DNA of 64,000 nt. Origin: Alphaproteobacteria bacterium (lineage in GTDB: Bacteria; Pseudomonadota; Alphaproteobacteria; Micropepsales; Micropepsaceae). A program made the translations under genes and the position numbers. The DNA lies in contig JANXXU010000045.1 of assembly GCA_025350465.1 (NCBI GenBank), positions 45,749-109,748 of the forward strand, given 5' to 3'. Under the pieces are notes generated by a model. The model saw only the letters and a program-made list of their open reading frames with translations. It did not search any database and was not told the origin of the DNA. Positions 16,571 to 25,839 of the stretch are shown piece after piece (positions within the stretch are counted from its first letter, which is position 1; every line of letters begins with the position of its first letter).

Positions 16571-19500
16571 CTATGTTGTGCCCAAACGGAGGCCTCGCGA
16601 TTGTGTCTCCCGTCTCAACTCGCGAGCTTTTGTCAGCGAATAAATCGCCGGAATAACGATTAGAGTGAGAAGCGTCGACGACACCATGCCGCCGATCATC
16701 GGGACCGCGATGCGTTGCATCACTTCCGAACCAGCGCCGGTGCTCCACATGATCGGCAGGAGGCCCGCCATGATGGCGGCGACAGTCATCATCTTCGGCC
16801 GAACGCGGTCGACCGCGCCCTCGATAACCACCGCGTGCAGGTCGTCGGCATCGAGAGAACGACCTGCCTCGGCGGCGCGGGCGCGGCGCGATCTAAGCGC
16901 GCTGTCGAGATAGATCAGCATGACGACGCCCGTTTCGGCGGCGACACCGGCGAGTGCGATAAATCCTGTCGCTGCCGCAACACTGAAGTTGAAGCCCATC
17001 AGATACATGAGCCACAAGCCACCCGCGAGCGAGAACGGCAGCGACAGCATGACGATGAGCGTCTCGGTCAGGCGGCGGAAGTTCAGATAGAGCAGGAGAA
17101 AAACAATGAGCAGGGTCAGGGGTATGACGACCATCAACCGCGCCTGCGCTCGTTGCATGTATTCAAATTGTCCGCTCCACACAGCGTAGGCGCCGGGCGG
17201 AAACTTCACTTGCGCCGCCACGGCCGCGCGCGCGTCAGCCACGTAACCGCCGATGTCGCGGTCGCGGACATCGACGAAGACGTAAGCGGCGAGTTGCGCA
17301 TTCTCGGTCCGGATGGTTGATGGCCCCTGGCCCAGATAAATCGCCGCGACCTGGCCGAGCGGCACGGTGCCGCCAGCCGACATCGGCACCATGACTTGCG
17401 TTGCAATCGTTTGCGGATCGCTGCGCAAGTCGCGGGGATAGCGAATGTTGACCGTGTAGCGCTCGCGGCCCTCGACCGTCGTCGTGACCATCTCGCCGCC
17501 AAGCGCGGTTGCGATCGTCTGCTGGACGTCGTCGATCGACAAGCCATAGCGTGACATCTCGCTGCGTTTCGGCTCGATGTTTAGATAGTACCCGCCGCCG
17601 ACGCGTTCGGCATATGCGCTTGAGGTGCCGGGCACGGCGTGCAGCACCCGCTCAATTTGGCGCGCCGACTGTTCGATATCGGCGAGCGTGCGGCCGTACA
17701 CCTTGACGCCCACCGGCGTGCGAATGCCGGTCGAAAGCATGTCGATGCGCGCCTTGATCGGCATCGTCCAAGCGTTGCTGACGCCCGGAAATTGGAGCGC
17801 TGCATCCATTTCGGCAACGAGCTTGTCCGTCGTCATGCCGGGGCGCCACTCGAACTCCGGCTTCAGGTTGATCACGGTCTCAAACATTTCCAGAGGCGCA
17901 GGATCGGTCGCGGTCGCGGCGCGCCCAGCCTTGCCGAATACGGAGGCGACTTCCGGAAACGAGCGGATGATTTTGTCCTGAGTCTGCAGCAATTCGGCCG
18001 ATTTGGTGACCGAGAGCCCGGGCAATGTCGTCGGCATGTAGAACAGCGTGCCTTCATTCAAGGTCGGCATGAACTCACTGCCGATGCGCAGTGCCGGCCA
18101 CAGGGATGCGACGAGCACGACCGCCGCGAGCGCGAGCGTTACCCAACGCCAGCGCAAGACCAATTCGATGACCGGGCGGTAGAGTGCGATGAGCACTCGG
18201 TTCAAGGGATTGCGCGCTTCCGGCAGGATGCGGCCGCGCACGAACAGTACCATCAAGACCGGGACGAGCGTCACCGACAGGATGGCGGCTGCGGCCATGG
18301 CGAATGATTTGGTGAAGGCGAGCGGATGAAACAGACGCCCTTCTTGCTCTTCGAGCGCAAAGATCGGCAGGAATGAAACGGTGATGATCAGCAAGCTGAA
18401 AAAAAGCGAGGGGCCGACTTCGATGGCCGCATCGATCAAAACGCGTACGCGATCGGCGTCGGGCGGCGCGCGCTCCAGCCGCTTGTGCGCGTTTTCGATC
18501 ATGACGATGGCCGCATCGACCATAGCGCCGATGGCGATGGCGATCCCGCCGAGGCTCATGATGTTCGACGTGAGACCGAGCGCGCGCATGCCGGCAAAGG
18601 CCATGAGCACGCCGATCGGCAACATGACGATGGCGACGAGAGCGCTGCGCACATGCAACAAGAACAAGATGCAGACTGCGGCGACGATCAGGCTTTCCTC
18701 CGTCAGCGTTTGTTCCAGCGTGCCGATGGCGCGATGAATCAACTCCGAGCGGTCGTACACGGGTACGATCTGCGTGCCGACCGGCAGGCTCGATTTCACA
18801 TCGGCCAGCCTCGCCTTGGCGTCGTCGATTACATCGAGGGCGTTGGCGCCCGAACGCTGCATCACAATCCCGGCAGCGACCTCGCCTTCGCCGTTGAGTT
18901 CGGTGACGCCGCGCCGTTCATCCGGGCCGATCTCGACCCGCGCCACGTCCTTGATGCGAACAGGCACGCCCGCTTCCGCTTTGAGCACGATGTCGCCGAT
19001 GTCGCCGGCTCCGTGCAGATAACCGCGCCCGCGCACCGCATATTCGGCTTCCGCCATCTCCACGACCCGCCCGCCGACATCGAGATTGCTGGCGCGGATC
19101 GCTTCGCGCACGCGGGCGAGAGAGATCCCGTAGGCCTGAAGCTGACGCGGATCGACGACGACGTTGTACTGCTTGACGAAGCCGCCGATGCTCGCGACCT
19201 CGGCGACGCCTGACGCCTTGGCCGCGGCGAAGCGCACATACCAATCCTGAAGCGTGCGTGTCTCGGCAAGATCAAGGTTGGGATGTTGGATCGCATACTC
19301 ATAGACCCAGCCCACGCCGGTTGCGTCTGGACCCAAGGACGGCGTTACGCCCTGCGGCAAGCGTTTCGCGGCGGAGTTTAGATACTCGAGCACGCGCGAG
19401 CGCGCCCAATACATGTCGACACCATCTTCGAACACGACATAAACGAAGCTCACGCCAAAATAGGAGAACCCGCGCACGGCTTTGGAGCGCGGTACGCTGA

Positions 19501-19720
19501 GCATCGCTGTCGTCAGCGGATAGGTGACTTGATCCTCGACGACCTGCGGCGCCTGACCCGAGTATTCCGTGTAGACGATAACTTGCGTATCGGAGAGATC
19601 GGGAATGGCGTCGAGCGGCGTCGTCACCACCGCGTAGACGCCGGCGAATACGGCGAACGCGGTCGCAATTGCGATCAGGACCAGGTTCTGCGCCGACCAG
19701 GCGATAAGGCGTGCGATCAT
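16571..19720 (-). CDS. cusA: CusA-type heavy-metal efflux RND transporter
   Basis: The product is 1049 residues, the full length of a heavy-metal efflux RND pump. N-terminal TM1 is followed by the DAIPDLSDTQV motif; TM4 carries GAMVDAAIVMIENAHK, with the proton-relay acids. The WTMPIKARIDMLSTG segment with its Met residues is typical of the copper/silver (CusA) branch rather than the zinc/cobalt CzcA branch. It exports Cu(I)/Ag(I) from the inner membrane. Its ATG overlaps the stop of the cusB gene by 4 bases. No outer-membrane CusC/TolC partner is in the window; the pump may use an outer-membrane channel encoded elsewhere. Confidence 0.93.
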   Translation of the reverse strand: MIARLIAWSAQNLVLIAIATAFAVFAGVYAVVTTPLDAIPDLSDTQVIVYTEYSGQAPQVVEDQVTYPLTTAMLSVPRSKAVRGFSYFGVSFVYVVFEDGVDMYWARSRVLEYLNSAAKRLPQGVTPSLGPDATGVGWVYEYAIQHPNLDLAETRTLQDWYVRFAAAKASGVAEVASIGGFVKQYNVVVDPRQLQAYGISLARVREAIRASNLDVGGRVVEMAEAEYAVRGRGYLHGAGDIGDIVLKAEAGVPVRIKDVARVEIGPDERRGVTELNGEGEVAAGIVMQRSGANALDVIDDAKARLADVKSSLPVGTQIVPVYDRSELIHRAIGTLEQTLTEESLIVAAVCILFLLHVRSALVAIVMLPIGVLMAFAGMRALGLTSNIMSLGGIAIAIGAMVDAAIVMIENAHKRLERAPPDADRVRVLIDAAIEVGPSLFFSLLIITVSFLPIFALEEQEGRLFHPLAFTKSFAMAAAAILSVTLVPVLMVLFVRGRILPEARNPLNRVLIALYRPVIELVLRWRWVTLALAAVVLVASLWPALRIGSEFMPTLNEGTLFYMPTTLPGLSVTKSAELLQTQDKIIRSFPEVASVFGKAGRAATATDPAPLEMFETVINLKPEFEWRPGMTTDKLVAEMDAALQFPGVSNAWTMPIKARIDMLSTGIRTPVGVKVYGRTLADIEQSARQIERVLHAVPGTSSAYAERVGGGYYLNIEPKRSEMSRYGLSIDDVQQTIATALGGEMVTTTVEGRERYTVNIRYPRDLRSDPQTIATQVMVPMSAGGTVPLGQVAAIYLGQGPSTIRTENAQLAAYVFVDVRDRDIGGYVADARAAVAAQVKFPPGAYAVWSGQFEYMQRAQARLMVVIPLTLLIVFLLLYLNFRRLTETLIVMLSLPFSLAGGLWLMYLMGFNFSVAAATGFIALAGVAAETGVVMLIYLDSALRSRRARAAEAGRSLDADDLHAVVIEGAVDRVRPKMMTVAAIMAGLLPIMWSTGAGSEVMQRIAVPMIGGMVSSTLLTLIVIPAIYSLTKARELRRETQSRGLRLGTT

Positions 19721-21120
19721 TTCGGCGCACCTCCATCGGCGACAAAACCTTGCAAGGCTGCGCGTAGATTGCTTTCGGCATCAATCAAGAAAGTCGCCGA
19801 GGTGACGACTTGCTCGCCGGCCTTGAGGCCGCTCGCGATCTCAACCTCGCCACCGCCGCGCCGCCCGACGGCGACGACGCGGGGCTCAAAGGTGCCGCCG
19901 CCGCGCGCGACCAGCACAACTTGCCTAGCGCCGCTGTCGATGAGCGCGCTTTCGGGGATCACCAGCGCCGGTTTGCCGGGCTCAGTCGCCAGATTCACCT
20001 CAGCGAACATGCCGGGCTTCAGGGCGCCGTCTGGATTGGCCAGCTCAATGCGGATTTTCGCCGTGCGCGTCGCCATCGCGATCTCGGGATAGACGAAGGT
20101 GACGACTCCTTTGAAGGCGCGCCCGGGATAAGCGTTCAGCGCGATGTCGGCGGCGAGCCCGTACTGGATGCTGCCGAGCAATCCTTCCGGCACATCGGCG
20201 ACGACCCAAACGGTGGAGAGATCGGCGAGGCGATAGAGCACCTGCCCTTCCTCGAAATGCATCCCCAAGACCGCAGCCTTCTCCAGGACGGTGCCGTCGT
20301 GAAGTGCATACCAAGTGACATGGCCGCTCGGCTCGCGCGTGCGGATCAAGCGGTCGATCTCGCGCTCGGGCACGTCGTAGAGGCGCAAGCGTTCGCGCGC
20401 GGTCGCCGCGGCGTTCGCGTTCGCCTGGGCATAAACGCCGCCGAGTTGACGCATGGTCTCGCCCGCACGCAGCGCGATTGCCAACTCCGCTTCTTGGCGA
20501 AGGAGGAATGGGCTATGCGCGGCGAACAACGCCGTGCCTGCGCGCACGCGCGCACCAGTCACCGCGACATAGAGCTCCGCGATCGAGGCCGTGAATTTCA
20601 GGCTGACGATGCTCTGCTTGCTCTCATCGGCCATGACCGTGCCCGTGAGACGGATGGTCTGAACGAGGGCTTTGCGCTCAACCGCAGCGGTTCGAACGCC
20701 AAGACGCTGCACGCGGTCGAGACTGAGGCGAACCGCGCCGGGCGCCGCGCCTTGAGCTTGAGCTTCGTCGGCGTAGACCGGGATATAGTCCATGCCCATG
20801 TCGTCTTTCTTGGGCACGGGCGATGTATCGGGCAGACCCATCGGATTGCGGTAAAAGAGGATCTTGCGATCCGTGGCGTGAGCCTGCGTCCCGCCCGGTT
20901 CGAGAGCGCGGATCGCGACATAGTCGCGGCCTTGCGCGTTCTTCTTCGGAGTCAGGGAGAAATACGCCGCACCGCTGGGATCGCGATAATAGAGTACGCG
21001 ACCCGTTCCCTCGGCCGAACCTTCAAGCGGCGGCGAAGGCGGCGACATGAGCCACCAACCCGCCGCGGCCGTCGCGGCGACACCGATTGCCGCCGCGAGC
21101 AACATGATCCGTGTGCGCAT
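19717..21120 (-). CDS. cusB: CusB-type periplasmic adaptor of RND efflux
   Basis: The product is 467 residues with an N-terminal membrane anchor or signal (about residues 5-25). Two heavy-metal-binding domain copies follow: one diverged (LYYRDPSGAAYFSLTPKKNA) and one canonical (NPMGLPDTSPVPKKDDMGM, then YIPVY). The rest is the membrane-fusion protein barrel-sandwich and beta-barrel region, ending with FLIDAESNLRAAL. It links CusA to the outer membrane channel and may hand metal to it. The ATG at 21120 starts 2 bases after the upstream stop, and the gene overlaps cusA by 4 bases: a tightly coupled operon. Confidence 0.9.
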   Translation of the reverse strand: MRTRIMLLAAAIGVAATAAAGWWLMSPPSPPLEGSAEGTGRVLYYRDPSGAAYFSLTPKKNAQGRDYVAIRALEPGGTQAHATDRKILFYRNPMGLPDTSPVPKKDDMGMDYIPVYADEAQAQGAAPGAVRLSLDRVQRLGVRTAAVERKALVQTIRLTGTVMADESKQSIVSLKFTASIAELYVAVTGARVRAGTALFAAHSPFLLRQEAELAIALRAGETMRQLGGVYAQANANAAATARERLRLYDVPEREIDRLIRTREPSGHVTWYALHDGTVLEKAAVLGMHFEEGQVLYRLADLSTVWVVADVPEGLLGSIQYGLAADIALNAYPGRAFKGVVTFVYPEIAMATRTAKIRIELANPDGALKPGMFAEVNLATEPGKPALVIPESALIDSGARQVVLVARGGGTFEPRVVAVGRRGGGEVEIASGLKAGEQVVTSATFLIDAESNLRAALQGFVADGGAPK

Positions 21121-21122
21121 GA

Positions 21123-21536
21123 TCAGTGCGCCGCGACGACGACTTGGCCGCGAACCGTGTCGCTTTCGCCTTGCACCTTCACCGCGAACTTCAAGGCCCA
21201 ATGCCCGGCCATCGTCGGGCTGACGATGAAACGATAGGTGCCCGGCGTGGGCGAGCCTCCGGCCTTTACCGGCGCATCCATCCCGCCCATGCCGTCGGGC
21301 TCCATATCAAAGCGTGTCTCGAAGATGACGGCGTCGGCGACCGGTTCGCCGCTCCCCTGCTTGGTGAGGCGAACATCGACGAACGCGTCGGCGCTCAGCG
21401 GAATCTCATCGCGGACAACGGAGAAGACGTATGAGGTGGCGGACTTCTGGCCGCACGCGGTCAGTGCGCCGAGCGCCAAGGTCGTGGCGATGAGCACGCG
21501 CGCGAGGCCGCGCGGCGCTGGTGAATTCAGTTGCAT
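21123..21536 (-). CDS. FixH/YtkA-like lipoprotein in the copper operon
   Basis: The product is 137 residues. The signal ends in a lipobox (LGALTACGQ), so it is probably a lipoprotein. The mature part resembles the FixH/YtkA-like immunoglobulin-type fold, with a Met-containing stretch DMEPDGMGGMD that could hold copper, and a typical HWALKFAVKVQG end. The start at 21536 has an AGGA site upstream and gives the lipoprotein signal; 21593 would add an unlikely extension. It lies directly before cusB with 2 bases between, so it is probably a periplasmic metal-handling partner of CusAB. Confidence 0.75.
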   Translation of the reverse strand: MQLNSPAPRGLARVLIATTLALGALTACGQKSATSYVFSVVRDEIPLSADAFVDVRLTKQGSGEPVADAVIFETRFDMEPDGMGGMDAPVKAGGSPTPGTYRFIVSPTMAGHWALKFAVKVQGESDTVRGQVVVAAH

Positions 21537-21608
21537 GTCGAACGAGTCCTTTGCATGAACGTGAGCGGACCTCGCCGGCGCAGATGCCGGCAAGGCGGTC
21601 AGAACGGT

Positions 21609-21986
21609 TCAGGCAAAGAGTTTGGGCGGCGGCGTATCAGGCGGACGTGCGATCGGAACGGGCGTCGCGAAATGTCGTGGCTCCAGCCGCGCGACGGCAA
21701 CGCGGTCGATGCGTGCGACCGGCTCCACAGCGAGAGCCAACGACGCGCAAGCACATTCACCGGCACATGATTTTTTCGTGGTGTCGGAGGCGCAATCTTT
21801 GCACGGCGTGTCGCAAGGCATAGCGGGCGTCGCCGCCGATTTGCTCATACCCATATGCGCCGACTTTGCCATCCCCGGCATGGCGGACGGACAACCTGCA
21901 AATGCGCTCACCATCGGCGCAAGCGTTAGCGCCAGCGCGAGCGTCGCGCCGGTGATCCACTTCGCTAATGGCGCAAGTCGGCTCAT
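21609..21986 (-). CDS. Cys/Met-rich exported protein, likely copper-related
   Basis: The product is 125 residues with a signal sequence (about 1-30) and a mature segment with six Cys residues and many Met and His residues (CPSAMPGMAKSAHMGMSK, then CDTPCKDCASD and CAGECACA). The C-terminus ends RPPDTPPPKLFA, a feature I associate with DUF2946-like small proteins next to copper-resistance genes. It begins the operon that continues into the FixH-like lipoprotein, cusB and cusA (72-base gap), so a periplasmic metal-buffering role is likely. Confidence 0.7.
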   Translation of the reverse strand: MSRLAPLAKWITGATLALALTLAPMVSAFAGCPSAMPGMAKSAHMGMSKSAATPAMPCDTPCKDCASDTTKKSCAGECACASLALAVEPVARIDRVAVARLEPRHFATPVPIARPPDTPPPKLFA

Positions 21987-22159
21987 CGAGGTCGAGCCTA
22001 TTACACCTCACGCGACTTAGGACACCCTTAACGAACTCGACGGTGTCGCGGTTCTCGGTAACAAATGCGTCATCGGCCGCACCGAATAGCGCGCGATTTG
22101 CAAAGGTTCGCGGCGTGGTGTCAGCGTGAGGCGAGCGTCCTTTTGGGAGCGGGCCGTCG

Positions 22160-22438
22160 ATGACATTCACCAAGCGCCTTCGCGAACCGATCATGCGCGG
22201 CGAAATCACCTGCAGCGTCAGGATTTGGCGCAAACCACATGTGAAAGTCGGCGGCCGATATCGCCTCGGATCGGGCTTTGTCGAGGTGAAATCGATCCGT
22301 CAAATCGCGCTGAGCGACATTACGCCGGCTCTGGCGCGCCGTTCGGGCTTTGCGGGAGTGGTCGACCTCTTGAAGGTTGCAAAGCATGGCGCCGGCGAAA
22401 ATGTGTATCTCATCGACTTCGACTACCGCGCCGCCTAG
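22160..22438 (+). CDS. ASCH-domain-like small protein
   Basis: The product is 92 residues and soluble. The layout MTFTKRLREPIMRGEITCSVR, WRKPHVKVGGRYRLGSG, EVKSIRQI is the pattern of ASCH (PUA-like) domain proteins, which are thought to bind RNA or modified nucleotides. No ribosome-binding site is strong; GGGAGCGGG lies upstream. It is single and convergent with the HTH gene. Role unknown; the assignment is by pattern. Confidence 0.65.
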   Translation: MTFTKRLREPIMRGEITCSVRIWRKPHVKVGGRYRLGSGFVEVKSIRQIALSDITPALARRSGFAGVVDLLKVAKHGAGENVYLIDFDYRAA

Positions 22439-22529
22439 AGCGAAATCGATTACGAAACCCGGTTTGGCGCGCCGCTTTGCCTGCGTTGCCATGGACGAGA
22501 ACCATCTCACGGCGGTGGCGAATTAAGAG

Positions 22530-22546
22530 CGGGCGGGACGCCCGCG
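22530..22546. terminator. Hairpin between convergent genes
   Basis: A perfect GCGGGCG-gga-CGCCCGC hairpin lies between the ASCH gene and the convergent HTH gene. No T-run, so weak evidence for termination. Confidence 0.35.
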
Positions 22547-22568
22547 CCCCCAGGCAAGATGGTCGCGG

Positions 22569-22868
22569 CTAGCGCTTCCAGGTTTCGTTGACGCGGTAGA
22601 TGGGCGCGGCGGTGAGACTCGCGCGCTCGGCGGTCAAGAGGCGCCGGCGTTTCAGGCGGCGCACGGCGTTCTGCACCGAGGATTTCGAGAGGCCCGTCGC
22701 GCGCGCGATGTCTTGCAGGCTCGCGCCGACATTCGCTCGGCCCTGCGCGTGCGTTTGCCGCCAGAGCCAGAGGTAGACGAGAAAGGCCGAGGGCGCACGA
22801 TCGTGGCCGATCAGATCGCGCATCAGCACGTCGGTCAGATAGGCATCGAGACGCAGCTCTCGCGGCAT
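22569..22868 (-). CDS. Small helix-turn-helix DNA-binding protein
   Basis: The product is 99 residues. The middle part (about 45-80) is a winged helix-turn-helix of GntR/MarR or phage-replication type: GASLQDIARATGLSKSSVQNAVRRLKRRRLL. No ligand-binding domain follows, so it is a minimal HTH protein. The upstream region toward the VOC gene (divergent, 80 bases apart) probably holds its operator. Target unknown. Confidence 0.75.
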   Translation of the reverse strand: MPRELRLDAYLTDVLMRDLIGHDRAPSAFLVYLWLWRQTHAQGRANVGASLQDIARATGLSKSSVQNAVRRLKRRRLLTAERASLTAAPIYRVNETWKR

Positions 22869-22948
22869 GACCGTTACTATAGCAATTGTTACGCGGCTTG
22901 CACGGGGCGCGGGGCTTGCCCGATAAGGCTGAAAAAGCGGAGGCCCAA

Positions 22949-23311
22949 ATGATCACCCACCTCAAATTCGCCAGCATCCCGACGCGCGATCAGGCGCGCG
23001 CGCTCAAATTCTGGACCGAGAAAATCGGTTTCGAGTTGCACACCGACCAGCCGATGGGCACGCAGCGCTGGATCGAACTCTCGGTGCGCAACTCCAACAC
23101 CGGCATCGTGCTGTGGATGCAGGAGGGCCAGGAGGATCGCGTCGGTACGTTCTTCAACGGCTCGTTCGCCTGCGACGACGTCCAGGCGACCTATCGCCAG
23201 CTGCGCGAGAAGGGCGTCGAGTTTGTTGGCCCGCCGCAGAAGCAACCCTGGGGCACATTCGCGAAGTTCAAGGACCCCGACGGGAACGAGTTCTTGCTCA
23301 GCAGCCGGTAA
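22949..23311 (+). CDS. VOC (glyoxalase/bleomycin-resistance) superfamily protein
   Basis: The product is 120 residues, one VOC module with two beta-alpha-beta-beta-beta units (residues 3-60 and 66-119). Typical motifs are RALKFWTEKIGFEL near the start and FKDPDGNEFLL at the end, the latter contributing a metal ligand Glu. It is likely a metal-dependent lyase, dioxygenase or resistance protein; substrate unknown. Start 22949 has a GGAGG site 7 bases upstream. It is convergent with the monooxygenase gene (6 bases apart). Confidence 0.85.
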   Translation: MITHLKFASIPTRDQARALKFWTEKIGFELHTDQPMGTQRWIELSVRNSNTGIVLWMQEGQEDRVGTFFNGSFACDDVQATYRQLREKGVEFVGPPQKQPWGTFAKFKDPDGNEFLLSSR

Positions 23312-23317
23312 TCCTCT

Positions 23318-23617
23318 TCACGCCATCTCGACCTTGGTCGTGTCGAATATTTCGATGACCGGCGGCGCGGCCGCCAAGGTGCGCGCGGCGCGCACGAAAT
23401 CGGCCGAGCCTTTGACCTTGAAGTGTGCGGCGACCGCGGCCTTGTCGTGCCACTTCTCGACGAAGACGAGCCGCAGCGGATTCTCGCAATCGACGTGTAC
23501 GTCGTGGGCGATGCAGCCGGGCTCCGCACGCGAGCGGCGCGTATGAGCGAGGCCTTCCTTGAGAAGCGCGTCGAACGTGTCGGCGCGGGCAACGATGCTG
23601 CCGGTGATCAGGATCAT
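23318..23617 (-). CDS. Antibiotic biosynthesis monooxygenase (ABM) domain protein
   Basis: The product is 99 residues, a single dimeric ferredoxin-like ABM domain: MILITGSIVAR, AHTRRSRAEPGCIAHDVHVD, FVEKWHDKAAVAAHF, VKGSADF. Family members are cofactor-free oxygenases or quinol-handling enzymes, such as YgiN-like. The start at 23617 is preceded by a GGAGGACGCC ribosome-binding region; the ATG at 23683 is not supported. Single gene, substrate unknown. Confidence 0.82.
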   Translation of the reverse strand: MILITGSIVARADTFDALLKEGLAHTRRSRAEPGCIAHDVHVDCENPLRLVFVEKWHDKAAVAAHFKVKGSADFVRAARTLAAAPPVIEIFDTTKVEMA

Positions 23618-23698
23618 GGCGTCCTCCGTTTCGTCCGATAGTATGCTGCGGCCCGCTCTTAGGGTAGCGCACATAACCGACATCGTACCGCCGCCGAT

Positions 23699-24508
23699 CT
23701 AGCTCCGACGCGCCACATAATAGGGTGTGACAAGCGAACGCTCGACCTTGCCGCCGAAGTCTGTGTCGATGATGCGCGCAAGTTCCGACAGCAGCACGCT
23801 CCTGCGATCGGCGGGCAAGTGCAACACTACCGAAAATGTGCCGTGGAGCGCGACGAGGCGCGCCGTTTCAAATGTGAAGGTCGAGCGGATCGTCAGACGC
23901 CGAATATCGACAAAGCCGGCCGCTTGCAATTCCGCGATGCGCTGATCGGCGTCGAAAGCAAAGGGCGGCTTGCCCTTGGCGCCTTGCGACGGACTATCCG
24001 GCGTGTCCGCGAAGAGATGCCCGGTCGCGCGATCGAACGCAGTATGATTCATCGGGTCGCCATAGTGGTTCCACCACATCGCCCACCAACCGCCGGGCCG
24101 GAGCAAGCTGTGCGCTTTCGCCAGCGCCGGTTCCTGTTCCAGCCAATGGAAAGCGGTCGCGGAGACGCCGAGATCGAACGAAGCGTCCGGCAGATCGGCA
24201 TCTTCAAATGCCACATTCATCACGCGCAGTTTGCCGGCCGCATTCGGCAACGCACTTTCCAGGTAGGTCGCGAGGCGCGCGTCGGGCTCGATGGCGACGA
24301 GCGGATCGGCACCAAGTGCCAGCAATTCGCGCGTCGCGATACCGGTGCCGGGCCCGACCTCGAAGGTACGCGTGCCAGGCTTGAGGCCGCATATTTCTCG
24401 CAGCGCCTGATAGATGGCGGCAGGATAAGCGGGCCGCGCCCAATCATATTTCTCCGGATCGCCGCCGAAGGTGCTGCGTCCAGCCGATCGTTCTATTACG
24501 CTCGCCAC
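23699..24508 (-). CDS. Class I SAM-dependent methyltransferase
   Basis: The product is about 269 residues. Motif I (FEVGPGTGIAT) lies near residue 45, the acidic loop VAIEPDA follows, then a motif like SATAFHWL and LLRPGGWWAMWW. This is the YafE/UbiE-like class I methyltransferase layout. I chose the GTG at 24508, which has an AAGAGGTC ribosome-binding site and avoids overlapping the divergent GrpB gene; another GTG at 24550 would extend it by 14 residues. Substrate unknown. Confidence 0.85.
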   Translation of the reverse strand: MASVIERSAGRSTFGGDPEKYDWARPAYPAAIYQALREICGLKPGTRTFEVGPGTGIATRELLALGADPLVAIEPDARLATYLESALPNAAGKLRVMNVAFEDADLPDASFDLGVSATAFHWLEQEPALAKAHSLLRPGGWWAMWWNHYGDPMNHTAFDRATGHLFADTPDSPSQGAKGKPPFAFDADQRIAELQAAGFVDIRRLTIRSTFTFETARLVALHGTFSVVLHLPADRRSVLLSELARIIDTDFGGKVERSLVTPYYVARRS

Positions 24509-24537
24509 ATCGACCTCTTGCGAAGAGAGTTCTTCGA

Positions 24538-25110
24538 ATGCCCAAGCCACCTGCGAGCGAGGCCGATCTTAAGGCGATTACGATCGGCGAGGTCAAGAAA
24601 CTTGCGGACAAGATTCACCTCGCCGATTACAGCCCCGACTGGGTCGCGCACTACGCGCGAGAAGAACAACGGCTGCGCGCCGCGCTCGGCGAGCGCGCGC
24701 TTCGCATCGAGCACACCGGCTCGACGTCGGTGCCCGGCCTTTGCGCCAAGCCCGTCATCGACGTCGTGCTGGTCGTCGCCGATACGCGCGACGAAGCGGC
24801 TTACGTTCCAGCGCTCGAAGCGCAGGGCTATCGCTTGCGCATTCGCGAGCCCGATTGGTTCGAGCATCGCTTGTTCAAAGGCCCGGATGTCGAGGCGAAC
24901 GTGCACGTCTTTTCGCAAGGCTGCCCGGAGGTCGAGCGCATGCTCTCCTTTCGCGATTGGCTGCGGGCAAACCCGGACGACCGCGAACGCTATGCGCAAG
25001 CCAAGCGCGACCTCGCTGCGCAAGACTGGGCGTTCACCCAGAACTATGCCGACGCAAAGACCGCGGTCATCGCAGAGATCACGAGCCGGGCGTGCGCCGG
25101 CAGACCATAG
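24538..25110 (+). CDS. GrpB family (nucleotidyltransferase-fold) protein
   Basis: The product is 190 residues. The GrpB hallmark IEHTGSTSVPGLCAKPVIDV is at about residues 57-76, with an HxGSTSVPGL and PVID core resembling the active site of nucleotidyltransferases. The family has no settled biochemical role; some members are fused to CoaE. It is followed 12 bases later by the PNPOx-like gene, so the two are probably one operon. The divergent methyltransferase begins 29 bases away. Confidence 0.88.
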   Translation: MPKPPASEADLKAITIGEVKKLADKIHLADYSPDWVAHYAREEQRLRAALGERALRIEHTGSTSVPGLCAKPVIDVVLVVADTRDEAAYVPALEAQGYRLRIREPDWFEHRLFKGPDVEANVHVFSQGCPEVERMLSFRDWLRANPDDRERYAQAKRDLAAQDWAFTQNYADAKTAVIAEITSRACAGRP

Positions 25111-25122
25111 GCGACAAAACTC

Positions 25123-25695
25123 ATGGCGAAACAGTTTTCACGACTCGACGAAGAACATCGCGCCTTCATTTTGCGGCAACATATGTTCTTCAACGCATCC
25201 GCCGCGCCGGGGGCGCACATCAATCTTTCGCCCAAGGGTCTCGATGCCTTGCGCGTCATCGACGACAAAGCGGTCGTCTATCTCGACCGCACGGGCAGCG
25301 GCAATGAAACGGCGGCCCATATCCGCGCCGACGGACGCTTGACGCTGATGTTTTGCGCGTTCGAGGGCGCGCCGCTGATCCTGCGGCTTTACGGCAGAGG
25401 ACGCGTTCTTCCGCGTGGTGGCGCCGAGTACACCGCGTTGCTTGCAACCGCGTTTACGGGATTGGAACCTGTCGGCGCACGGCAGATGATCCGGCTCGAC
25501 ATCGATCTGGTGCAGACGTCATGTGGCTACGGCGTGCCGCTCCTCACCTACGCGGGCGAGCGCCCGTCGTTAGCCAACTGGGCGCAGTCAAAAGGCGAAG
25601 ACGGACTCAAACTCTATCGGCGCGAGAAGAACCAAGTGAGCATCGACGGCCTTGCAACGGGCTATGAGGAGACGGACGACGCGGCCGTCGATTAG
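25123..25695 (+). CDS. Pyridoxamine 5'-phosphate oxidase-like flavoprotein
   Basis: The product is 190 residues and has the split-barrel flavin-binding pattern: HMFFNASAAPGAHINLSPKG, VIDDKAVVYLDRTGSGNETAAHI, and LRLYGRGRVL. The C-terminal part (YAGERPSLANWAQSKGEDGL) is typical of the PPOX-family subgroup annotated as pyridoxamine 5'-phosphate oxidase family proteins, often F420- or FMN-dependent and rarely true PdxH. It lies 12 bases after the GrpB gene in a likely operon. The real substrate is unknown. Confidence 0.82.
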   Translation: MAKQFSRLDEEHRAFILRQHMFFNASAAPGAHINLSPKGLDALRVIDDKAVVYLDRTGSGNETAAHIRADGRLTLMFCAFEGAPLILRLYGRGRVLPRGGAEYTALLATAFTGLEPVGARQMIRLDIDLVQTSCGYGVPLLTYAGERPSLANWAQSKGEDGLKLYRREKNQVSIDGLATGYEETDDAAVD

Positions 25696-25839
25696 GCGCG
25701 CATCGATTTCGCGCCGCCGGGGAACAGGCAGCAAAAACTGGCGGCGGCGTCAGTTTACAAAACGGCAAGCGACGGCTTGCTATTGCTGCTGCGGCATTCC
25801 AAGAATGTGCCTCGGGCGGGCGAAGAAAAGGACAGCACA

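Noticed and set aside
19810..21237. Long plus-strand open frame (about 475 codons) across cusB
   Set aside because: It is a shadow of the cusB gene in a GC-rich frame; the protein has no domain and is full of low-complexity Arg, Asp and Gly.
23819..25342. Long plus-strand open frame across the methyltransferase and GrpB genes
   Set aside because: It overlaps three supported genes in other frames and has an Arg/Ser-rich composition without domains.
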